25,882 nt of DNA, taken from assembly GCA_946618395.1 (NCBI GenBank), contig CAMOLD010000007.1:1-25882 (forward strand). The letters are read 5' to 3'. The DNA is from an uncultured Clostridia bacterium (GTDB taxonomy: Bacteria; Bacillota; Clostridia; Oscillospirales; CAG-272). The position numbers and the translations under genes are program-made. This document shows, one piece after another, positions 1 to 6,133 of this stretch. Numbering within the stretch: position 1 is the stretch's first letter; every line of letters starts with the position of its first letter. The notes under the pieces are model-generated. The model was given only the letters and a program-made list of their open reading frames with translations, was not told where the DNA came from and did no database searches.

Positions 1-33
1 ATAGGCAAGTTTTCCGCAAAGGTAGTAAAACAT
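1..33 (-). CDS. ruvA: Probable start of ruvA (Holliday junction helicase subunit A), partial
   Basis: Only the first 11 codons are inside the window: an ATG at 33 reading leftward gives MFYYLCGKLAY. A strong Shine-Dalgarno, GGAGGCGG on the minus strand at 40-47, sits 6 bases before the ATG, so this is a convincing gene start. The peptide fits the usual RuvA N-terminus (M-[IFY]-x-[YFS]-L-x-G-x-L), and ruvC is the divergent neighbour across DUF951, which supports the call. It would be co-transcribed with the DUF951 gene, 48 bases upstream. Eleven residues cannot prove a family, so the product is an inference from motif and context; the gene start itself is better supported. Confidence 0.5.
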   Translation of the reverse strand, partial: MFYYLCGKLAY

Positions 34-81
34 AATTTGCCGCCTCCAAAATTCAACTTTTTGCGGTTTTTACCGCGTTTT

Positions 82-282
82 TCATTCGTTTTCCTCTGCC
101 GGGAAGGTCTTTTTCATCGCCTTTTCCAGCTTGATCCGATCAATGGTCATATCCCGTCCGCAGGTTTCGCAAACGATTCGGACATCGGAGCCGACGCGCA
201 AAACCCGAAAGACGTCGCCGCCGCAGGGGTGCGGCTTGCGCAACTGCAACCGGTCGTTCAAATGAATCGGCTTGATTTGCAT
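82..282 (-). CDS. DUF951 family small protein
   Basis: This 66-residue protein matches the DUF951 family in size and pattern: a basic/hydrophobic start, a KPHPCG segment with Cys20, and a CETCGRD segment with Cys38 and Cys41. Together these cysteines look like a small zinc site. The family is widespread in Firmicutes and has no established biochemical role; a nucleic-acid-binding role is sometimes guessed and is not shown by the sequence. The start is set by an AGGAGG ribosome site about 8 bases before the ATG at 282. It has its own promoter (315-343) and is followed on the same strand by a probable ruvA start. Confidence 0.85.
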   Translation of the reverse strand: MQIKPIHLNDRLQLRKPHPCGGDVFRVLRVGSDVRIVCETCGRDMTIDRIKLEKAMKKTFPAEENE

Positions 283-314
283 TCGGTCAACCTCCTCGGC
301 GCACGTTTTTTATT

Positions 315-343
315 ATTATATCATAAATTCCGGGTGCTGTCCA
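315..343 (-). promoter_or_regulatory. SigmaA-type promoter for the DUF951 gene
   Basis: Read on the minus strand, TGGACA (338-343) and TATAAT (315-320) are separated by exactly 17 bases. The -10 is extended (TGA immediately before TATAAT). Transcription would start near 308, about 25 bases before the DUF951 start codon. Confidence 0.75.
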
Positions 344-393
344 CCAAAATTTTGTATTTTTTCATCTTTTTTGCAAAAAATGAGAAAATCTAT

Positions 394-422
394 TTGACTT
401 GCCATATATTTTATGATATAAT
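394..422 (+). promoter_or_regulatory. SigmaA-type promoter for ruvC and downstream genes
   Basis: TTGACT (394-399) and TATAAT (417-422) are spaced by 17 bases, with an extended -10 (TGA before TATAAT). The expected transcript starts near 429 and reaches the ruvC start at 458 after about 29 bases. It is back to back with the leftward promoter at 315-343. Confidence 0.8.
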
Positions 423-457
423 TTTAATGGAGTAATATCTATGAATGGAGGATTGCC

Positions 458-961
458 ATGCGGATTCTTGGAATTGACCCGGGTCTTGCCATTGTGGGCT
501 GGGGTGTGATCGAATATCAGAACGCCCGAATCTACCCGGTTGCATACGGGGCAATCCGAACGCCGAAAGATACCCCGACGGAAGACCGCCTTGCAATGAT
601 TTATGACGGGATGAAACAGCTGATTGAAAAATACCGCCCGGAGGAAATGTCAATCGAAGAGCTGTTTTTTACCAACAATATTACCACCGGAATTCGCGTT
701 GCCGAAGCGCGCGGAATTTGTCTGCTTGCGGCAAAGCAAGCCAATATTCCGTTGCAGGAATATACGCCCATGCAAATCAAACAGGCGGTTGTCGGCTACG
801 GAAAAGCCGACAAAAACCAGGTGATTGCAATGGTAACCTCTTTGCTTGGGCTGAAAGAGCCGCCCAAGCCGGACGATACCGCCGACGCGCTTGCCATTGC
901 CATTTGCCATGCGCACAGCGGAGCCTCGCGTCTGGCGCCCTACTTTAACAAACGACTTTGA
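458..961 (+). CDS. ruvC: Crossover junction endodeoxyribonuclease RuvC
   Basis: This 167-residue enzyme is the Holliday-junction resolvase that cuts the four-way junctions handled by RuvAB during recombinational repair. It starts MRILGIDPGL with the first metal-binding Asp at residue 7. It continues with an acidic motif SIEELFF (Glu67) and ends with DDTADALAIA (Asp140, Asp143), reproducing the four-acid RNase H-fold active site at the expected spacing. Length equals the family norm. The start is set by GGAGG at 447-451, 6 bases before ATG 458. The stop overlaps the upstream edge of the next reading frame, so it is probably the first gene of a multi-gene transcript. Unlike the common ruvC-ruvA-ruvB order, the probable ruvA here lies on the other strand. 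Confidence 0.97.
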   Translation: MRILGIDPGLAIVGWGVIEYQNARIYPVAYGAIRTPKDTPTEDRLAMIYDGMKQLIEKYRPEEMSIEELFFTNNITTGIRVAEARGICLLAAKQANIPLQEYTPMQIKQAVVGYGKADKNQVIAMVTSLLGLKEPPKPDDTADALAIAICHAHSGASRLAPYFNKRL

Positions 962-975
962 AAGCGGGAACAGAT

Positions 976-1839
976 ATGTTTACAACCGAGCAATGGAAAG
1001 ACTATGAACTTTTGGATACCTCGGACGGCGAGCGCCTGGAGCGCTGGGGAAAGCTGATTCTGATTCGCCCCGATCCGCAGATCATCTGGCAAAGCGCCGC
1101 CAAACATCCGCTTTGGAAAAAGGCGGACGGAATTTATCGCCGCTCCAATTCCGGCGGTGGAAAGTGGGTCAAAAACGATTTGCCGGAATCCTGGAATATC
1201 TCCTACGGCTCCTTGCGCTTTGTTTTGCGCCCCATGGGATTCAAACACACCGGGCTGTTCCCGGAGCAGGCGGCAAACTGGGATTGGTTTTCCGGCTTGA
1301 TTCGCGGCGCAAAGCGCCCGATTAAGGTTTTGAATTTGTTTGCCTACACCGGCGGGGCAACGGTTGCCGCCGCAGCGGCAGGTGCTTCGGTCGTTCACGT
1401 GGACGCCGCAAAGGGAATGGTTGCGCAGGCAAAAGAGAACGCCGCGCTCTCCGGGCTATCAGACGCCCCCATCCGCTACATTGTGGACGATTGCAAAAAA
1501 TTTGTGGAGCGCGAAATCCGCCGCGGAAACAAATACGACGGAATCATTATGGATCCGCCTTCTTACGGCAGAGGTCCGGGCGGGGAGGTATGGAAGCTGG
1601 AAGAAAGCATTGACGAGCTGGTCACCTTGACCGCGCAACTGCTTTCGGATCAGCCGCTCTTCTTCTTGATCAATTCTTACACGACCGGGCTTTCGCCCCT
1701 GACCATGCAGTATCTTTTGGAGCTGAAAGTTCGCTCCCGTTTTGGCGGAAGCATTGACGCAGGCGAGCTGGGACTGCGCGTGGCGCAAACCGGCGCATAT
1801 CTTCCTTGCGGCGCCGCCACACGGTGGAGCGCAGACTGA
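976..1839 (+). CDS. Class I SAM-dependent methyltransferase (RlmI-like catalytic region)
   Basis: This is a 287-residue Rossmann-fold methyltransferase. The SAM-binding motif I is LNLFAYTGGAT near residues 118-128, followed by the acidic end of strand 2 (VVHVDAAKGM), and the catalytic-type motif IV is DPPSYGRGP near residue 192. DPPSYG motifs are typical of enzymes modifying RNA bases, and the catalytic part resembles the C-terminal half of RlmI-type 23S rRNA methyltransferases, here without a PUA domain. The substrate is therefore probably RNA, but the exact base cannot be read from sequence. I chose ATG 976 because family members begin with a similar M-F-T/W-K-D-Y-E-L-L-D segment. A TTG at 958 would extend it by six residues but has no ribosome site. 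It is 14 bases after ruvC and 28 bases before ecfA1. Confidence 0.85.
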   Translation: MFTTEQWKDYELLDTSDGERLERWGKLILIRPDPQIIWQSAAKHPLWKKADGIYRRSNSGGGKWVKNDLPESWNISYGSLRFVLRPMGFKHTGLFPEQAANWDWFSGLIRGAKRPIKVLNLFAYTGGATVAAAAAGASVVHVDAAKGMVAQAKENAALSGLSDAPIRYIVDDCKKFVEREIRRGNKYDGIIMDPPSYGRGPGGEVWKLEESIDELVTLTAQLLSDQPLFFLINSYTTGLSPLTMQYLLELKVRSRFGGSIDAGELGLRVAQTGAYLPCGAATRWSAD

Positions 1840-1867
1840 CGTTTTTTACAGAAAGGAATGACCCAAA

Positions 1868-2752
1868 TTGGCAGAACCGTTTATTCACGCGGAAAATCTC
1901 GCGTTTACCTATAAAGGCTCGGGCGGAGCAGAGGATATTCCGGCAATCAAAGATATTTCGCTGGATATTCAAAAAGGGGAATTTGTTGCCATTCTCGGGC
2001 ATAACGGCTCGGGCAAATCCACCTTTGCAAAACTGCTCAATCTGATTTTGGAGCCGACCGGAGGAAAACTTTCGGTTGCCGGGTTCGACCTTTGCGACAA
2101 AGAGCTTTCCGAAGACGATTTGATCGCCCTTCGCCGTCGCGTTGGCATGGTCTTTCAGAATCCCGACAACCAGCTGGTTGCCACCATTGTGGAGGACGAC
2201 GTTGCTTTTGGACCGGAAAACCTGGGTGTTCCCATGCCCGAGCTCCGCGAGCGCGTGGACAACGCCTTGCTGGAAGTTGGCATGAGTGAATATGCTATGC
2301 AGGAGCCGCACCATCTTTCGGGGGGACAAAAACAGCGCGTTGCCATTGCCGGAATTCTTGCCATGCGCCCCGAATGCGTGATTTTTGACGAAGCGACCGC
2401 AATGCTGGATCCCGTTGGGCGCAAAGAAGTTTTGGATACCATTCGCCGCCTGAACCGCGAGAACGGTATGACGGTGATTCATATTACCCACTACATGAAC
2501 GAAGCGGCGTTTGCCGACCGTATTATTGTCATCAACGACGGATCGGTGCTGATGGACGGAACGCCCGATCAGATTTTTGCCCGGCGGGATGAACTCCGCG
2601 CCGTCGGGCTGGAAGTGCCGCAATGCGCAGAACTGATCCACCGCTTGAAAGAAGCCGGAATTCCGGTTGGGGAAGGCAAAATATCCTCGCTGGAAGGGTG
2701 CGCGCAAATGATTTTGCAATCCTTTGCAAAGGAGGGCGCTTCCCATGGATAA
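1868..2752 (+). CDS. ecfA1: Energy-coupling factor transporter ATPase EcfA1
   Basis: This 294-residue ABC ATPase is one of the two nucleotide-binding subunits of the ECF vitamin/metal transporter energy module. Visible motifs are Walker A GHNGSGKST (44-52), Q-loop FQNPDNQ (Gln97), ABC signature LSGGQKQR (150-157), Walker B VIFDEA (Asp174, Glu175) and H-loop His208. The FQNPDNQLV and FDEATAMLDP segments are typical of EcfA1 (CbiO-type) rather than of importer ATPases. The reading frame opens at a TTG (1868) with AAAGGA about 10 bases upstream; the nearby ATG at 1858 is in another frame. Its last 8 bases overlap ecfA2, suggesting translational coupling. No S component (substrate-binding protein) is encoded beside it, so this is probably a shared group II module. 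Confidence 0.95.
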   Translation: MAEPFIHAENLAFTYKGSGGAEDIPAIKDISLDIQKGEFVAILGHNGSGKSTFAKLLNLILEPTGGKLSVAGFDLCDKELSEDDLIALRRRVGMVFQNPDNQLVATIVEDDVAFGPENLGVPMPELRERVDNALLEVGMSEYAMQEPHHLSGGQKQRVAIAGILAMRPECVIFDEATAMLDPVGRKEVLDTIRRLNRENGMTVIHITHYMNEAAFADRIIVINDGSVLMDGTPDQIFARRDELRAVGLEVPQCAELIHRLKEAGIPVGEGKISSLEGCAQMILQSFAKEGASHG

Positions 2753-3701
2753 AATCGTTTTAGATCACGTCAGCTTCGTTTACAATCCGGGAACGCCGTT
2801 TGAGAAAAAGGCACTGGATGACGTCAGCCTTTCAATCGAGGCAAACTGCATCACCGGCGTCATTGGACATACCGGCTCCGGAAAATCGACCATGATGATG
2901 CTACTCAACGGGCTTTCCGCGCCATCCTCCGGAAAAGTGTTTTTGGATGGATATGATATCAACAGCTCTTTCAAAGATGTCTTCCCGGAATGGCTGAAAA
3001 AGCCGGAATATGCAACTATGCGGAAAAGTGCCGCAAAAAAAGCCATCAAAGCCGAAGTCGCCAAGCGCAAAAAGACCCTTTGCTTCCGCGTAGGGCTTGT
3101 GATGCAGTATCCGGAATACCAGCTTTTTGAGGAAACGGTTTACAAAGATATTGCCTACGGTCCCAAGAATATGGGGCTTTCGGAAGAGGAGATCAAAGAG
3201 CGCGTCTATGAAGCGATCCGCTTCAGCGGACTTGACGAATCCATTTTGCAAAAATCTCCGTTTGACCTTTCGGGCGGTCAAAAGCGTCGCGTTGCCATTG
3301 CCGGCGTGATTGCCATGCGCCCTGAAGTGCTTGTGCTGGACGAACCGGCAGCAGGGCTTGACCCGCGCGGAAGAGAACAGATCTTCCGGGAAATTTGCCG
3401 CTATCAGAAAGCAACCAGCTCCACCGTTATTATGGTCAGCCACAGCATGGAAGATATGGCGGAATACTGCCAAAACATGATTGTTCTGGCGCATTCCAGA
3501 CTGATTGCGCAGGGAAGCTGCAACGAAGTGTTCTCCAACGTATCCCTTTTGGAGGGAACCGGGCTGGATATTCCCCAAATTACGCAGTTGACCCGCCTTT
3601 TGAAACAGAGCGGCTTGGAACTTCCGGAAGACGTTTATACGGTTGACCGCGCTGTGGAACTATTGAAAGACCTTTATCAAAGCAAAAAAGGAACAGTTTG
3701 A
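2745..3701 (+). CDS. ecfA2: Energy-coupling factor transporter ATPase EcfA2
   Basis: This 318-residue partner ATPase pairs with EcfA1. It has Walker A GHTGSGKST (41-49), a Q-loop in the EcfA2-type context VMQYPEYQLFEETV, the signature LSGGQKRR, Walker B VLVLDEPAAGLDPRGR, and a switch His in VSHSMEDMAEY. The start is ATG 2745, preceded by GGAGGGCG; an in-frame TTG 21 bases upstream lacks a better site. Between the first beta-sheet region and the Q-loop there is a lysine-rich stretch (about residues 68-110, KSAAKKAIKAEVAKRKK core) some 25-30 residues longer than in familiar EcfA2 proteins. Its stop (TGA 3699-3701) shares one base with the ecfT start. Confidence 0.95.
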   Translation: MDKIVLDHVSFVYNPGTPFEKKALDDVSLSIEANCITGVIGHTGSGKSTMMMLLNGLSAPSSGKVFLDGYDINSSFKDVFPEWLKKPEYATMRKSAAKKAIKAEVAKRKKTLCFRVGLVMQYPEYQLFEETVYKDIAYGPKNMGLSEEEIKERVYEAIRFSGLDESILQKSPFDLSGGQKRRVAIAGVIAMRPEVLVLDEPAAGLDPRGREQIFREICRYQKATSSTVIMVSHSMEDMAEYCQNMIVLAHSRLIAQGSCNEVFSNVSLLEGTGLDIPQITQLTRLLKQSGLELPEDVYTVDRAVELLKDLYQSKKGTV

Positions 3702-4552
3702 TGAAAAGTATTGCATTCGGACAGTATTATCCTGCCGATTCACCCGTCCATAAAATCGATCCGCGTGCAAAGGTGATTTTGACGATCCTTTATATCGTTT
3801 GCACCTTTCTTTGCAAAAACGTGCTTGCGTTTGCGGCGCTCTTGCTTTCGGCAATTCTTTTGACGAGTTTGAGCAAAATTCCGCTCCGCATGATTTTGCG
3901 CTCCTTGCGGCCGCTGATCGTCATTTTGACATTTACCTCGCTGATCAATGTTTTTATGACCAAAGGGGAACATTTGCTGACGCCGAATTGGCAAATTCCG
4001 TTTTGGGGCGGACACGTCTGGCATATCAAAATTTATGAAGAAGGGCTTTGGAATGCGCTCTTCATGATCCTTCGCATTGTCGTTTTGCTCATTGGCACAT
4101 CGGTTTTGCTCTCCTATACCACAACGCCCATTGCTTTGACCGACGCCCTGGAACGCCTGATGAAGCCGCTCAAACTGATTCGCGTTCCGGTGCACGACAT
4201 TGCCATGATGACCACGATTGCATTGCGCTTTATTCCAACGCTGATGGAGGAGACCCAACGCATTATGAACGCGCAAAAGGCGCGCGGCGCCGATTTTACC
4301 AGCGGCGGGCTGATCCGGCGCGCAAAATCGCTTTTGCCGGTGCTCATTCCGCTTTTGGTTTCCGCTTTCAACCGCGCTTATGAGCTTGCGGCGGCAATGG
4401 AATGCCGTTGCTACCACGGCGGAAAAGAAAAAACCAAAATGAAAATTCTGCATTTGCGTTTTGGCGACGTTCTTGCCGTTTTGCTGATTGTTGCATTCGG
4501 CGTCGGAATCGTCTTTTTAAACCGCTTTGGATTTTACTATACCATGAAATAA
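3701..4552 (+). CDS. ecfT: Energy-coupling factor transporter transmembrane protein EcfT
   Basis: This 283-residue integral membrane protein is the scaffold that links the two ATPases to exchangeable S components. It begins with the family pattern GQYYPADSPVHKIDPRAK, carries hydrophobic membrane segments near residues 25-55, 65-85 and 110-135, and has the two coupling-helix motifs that dock on the ATPases: AQKARGADF (near 190) and AMECRCY (near 232). A last hydrophobic helix lies near 250-275. The second motif has Cys where many homologues have Gly, a common variant. ATG 3701 overlaps the ecfA2 TGA by one base, so translation is coupled and the three subunits are likely made in fixed ratio. 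Confidence 0.95.
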   Translation: MKSIAFGQYYPADSPVHKIDPRAKVILTILYIVCTFLCKNVLAFAALLLSAILLTSLSKIPLRMILRSLRPLIVILTFTSLINVFMTKGEHLLTPNWQIPFWGGHVWHIKIYEEGLWNALFMILRIVVLLIGTSVLLSYTTTPIALTDALERLMKPLKLIRVPVHDIAMMTTIALRFIPTLMEETQRIMNAQKARGADFTSGGLIRRAKSLLPVLIPLLVSAFNRAYELAAAMECRCYHGGKEKTKMKILHLRFGDVLAVLLIVAFGVGIVFLNRFGFYYTMK

Positions 4553-4574
4553 CCTTGCAAAAGGAATCCTTTTT

Positions 4575-5348
4575 ATGAAACTTTTGATTCGGATTGCCTA
4601 TATTGGAACAAACTACTGTGGGTATCAAGTGCAAGCCAACGCGCCCAGCATTCAGGCAATGCTCAATCGGGCAACCGAAGAATTGTTCGGTTTTCCTTGC
4701 GACATTGTTGGATGCAGTCGGACCGACAGCGGCGTTCACGCGCATGATTTTTGCGCGACCGTTGCCAAGCGGGGAACAAATGACCTTTCCACCGATTTGA
4801 CGCCGGAACGCGCCGTTCAAGCGCTTTGCGCGCATCTGCCCGACGATATTCGCGTTTTTGCGGCAAAATGGGTCCCCTCGGAGTTTCACGCAAGATATGA
4901 CGTTTTGGAAAAAGAATATCTCTATCGAATTTACAACCGACCGGTGATGGATCCGTTTGAATGGAACCGCGCCTGGCATTTTCCCCAGAGCATTGATGAC
5001 GAAGGAATTTGCCGAATGAAACAAGCCGCGGAATATTTGAAGGGAACTCACGATTTCTGCGCTTTTATGGCGCAGGGAAGCCGGGTGGAAAGCACGGTGC
5101 GGACCATTACAAAATCCGAGGTTGAAGCGCAAAACGGTTTGATTTTATATCGCGTTGCGGCAGACGGATTCCTTTACAACATGGTGCGCATCATCGTCGG
5201 AACGCTTTTGGAGGTTGGCAGAGGAAAGCTTGCACCCGAAGAGATTGCAAAAATTTTGAAAAACGGCGACCGGACTGCCGCCGGGCAAACGGCGCCCGCC
5301 TGCGGATTGTATTTGAACCGCGTTCAATACGCCGCGAAAAATGATTGA
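4575..5348 (+). CDS. truA: tRNA pseudouridine(38-40) synthase TruA
   Basis: This 257-residue enzyme isomerises uridines 38-40 in the tRNA anticodon stem. The catalytic aspartate is Asp51 in SRTDSGVHA (canonical GRTDAGVHA), and further family segments are visible: YRIYNRP, GTHDFCAF, and FLYNMVRIIVGTLLEVGRGK near the C-terminus. Length is normal. It follows ecfT by 22 bases with AAAGGA upstream of the ATG. The ecfA1-ecfA2-ecfT-truA order is a conserved Firmicute arrangement. The stop codon (5346-5348) lies inside the -35 box of the next promoter. Confidence 0.96.
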   Translation: MKLLIRIAYIGTNYCGYQVQANAPSIQAMLNRATEELFGFPCDIVGCSRTDSGVHAHDFCATVAKRGTNDLSTDLTPERAVQALCAHLPDDIRVFAAKWVPSEFHARYDVLEKEYLYRIYNRPVMDPFEWNRAWHFPQSIDDEGICRMKQAAEYLKGTHDFCAFMAQGSRVESTVRTITKSEVEAQNGLILYRVAADGFLYNMVRIIVGTLLEVGRGKLAPEEIAKILKNGDRTAAGQTAPACGLYLNRVQYAAKND

Positions 5349-5373
5349 CTTCATATAAAAATTGTGATATACT
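5345..5373 (+). promoter_or_regulatory. SigmaA-type promoter for the cvpA-like gene and clp
   Basis: TTGACT (5345-5350) and TATACT (5368-5373) are separated by 17 bases with an extended -10 (TGA before TATACT). The -35 box overlaps the truA stop codon. The start codon at 5402 follows about 22 bases after the expected transcription start, with AAGGAGG in between. Confidence 0.75.
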
Positions 5374-5401
5374 ATTAAAACAAAATTAAGGAGGTTCCAA
5401 C

Positions 5402-6112
5402 ATGCCGGCTTATATTTTGGACATTGTTTTAGTGGCAGTTTTGCTGTTTATCGTCATTCGGAGCTATGTGCGCGGCTTTTTCAAAACCGTTTTTCGCACC
5501 GCCCGTTTGATCCTTGCGTTTATCCTTGCATATTGTTTAGGGAAGCCGGTTGGCGGATGGATCGATCAAAAATTCATTCACGGATGGGTCTATAACAGCG
5601 TTTACGAAAAAATCAACGCCATGTATCAGAACGCCGCGGAATCTTTTGACGTTCAAAAGATCCTTTCCGGGTTCCCGAAGTTTTTCATGCCGGACTCGAT
5701 GAAGGAAAAGCTTGAAAGTATGGAAGAAACGGGAGAAACGCTTGTTGCCTCCGCTTCGGAGACGGTTTCCTCTTTTATTTCCCATTTTGTTTCCATGATT
5801 GTGGCGTATATCCTCATCTTTGTTCTTGCATTGATCGTCCTTTCTATTTTTACCAAGATTTTGGGCGGCATCATTCATAAGATCCCCTTAATTGGAACGG
5901 TGGACCACCTTTTGGGCGGCGTTCTCGGCCTTTTGATCGGTTGGGTCCTAATGTCGCTTGTCTGTTCGTTGCTCCGCTTCTTTACCGCCGCCACCGAATT
6001 TTACAACAACTCCTATATTCTTAAATTCTTTGCGGAAAATCCGATTACGAAATACATTTCTTTCCTGGATTTTTACGCGCTTCTATCCAAATTCATTCCC
6101 CAAAACAACTAA
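5402..6112 (+). CDS. CvpA-like (colicin V production family) membrane protein
   Basis: This 236-residue protein has the CvpA architecture: two hydrophobic N-terminal helices (about 3-20 and 26-45, separated by RSYVRGFFKTV), a central soluble stretch of about 80 residues with an acidic/serine-rich part, then two long hydrophobic helices (about 128-155 and 165-195), and a short hydrophilic end. CvpA family proteins are inner-membrane proteins of unclear general function, named from colicin V export and also linked to biofilm and envelope stress. The ATG is preceded by AAGGAGG. It is 21 bases upstream of the clp gene and very probably co-transcribed with it. Confidence 0.75.
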   Translation: MPAYILDIVLVAVLLFIVIRSYVRGFFKTVFRTARLILAFILAYCLGKPVGGWIDQKFIHGWVYNSVYEKINAMYQNAAESFDVQKILSGFPKFFMPDSMKEKLESMEETGETLVASASETVSSFISHFVSMIVAYILIFVLALIVLSIFTKILGGIIHKIPLIGTVDHLLGGVLGLLIGWVLMSLVCSLLRFFTAATEFYNNSYILKFFAENPITKYISFLDFYALLSKFIPQNN

Positions 6113-6133
6113 CTTCCGAAAGGTTGAACTTCC

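Noticed and set aside
63..76. GCGGT-TTTT-ACCGC hairpin next to T-rich sequence near the left edge
   Set aside because: The stem is only five pairs. Leftward it lies between DUF951 and the ribosome site of the next gene without a T-run; rightward there is no gene feeding into it in view.
37..435. Plus-strand open frame over the DUF951 gene and promoter region
   Set aside because: It overlaps DUF951 and both divergent promoters, has no ribosome site, and its composition is arbitrary.
958..975. TTG start for the SAM methyltransferase overlapping the ruvC stop
   Set aside because: There is no Shine-Dalgarno before it, and the family alignment begins at the ATG at 976.
6113..6133. CtsR operator before the clp gene
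   Set aside because: Only 21 bases separate it from the preceding gene and no tandem GGTCAAA-type heptads are present there or at the operon promoter.
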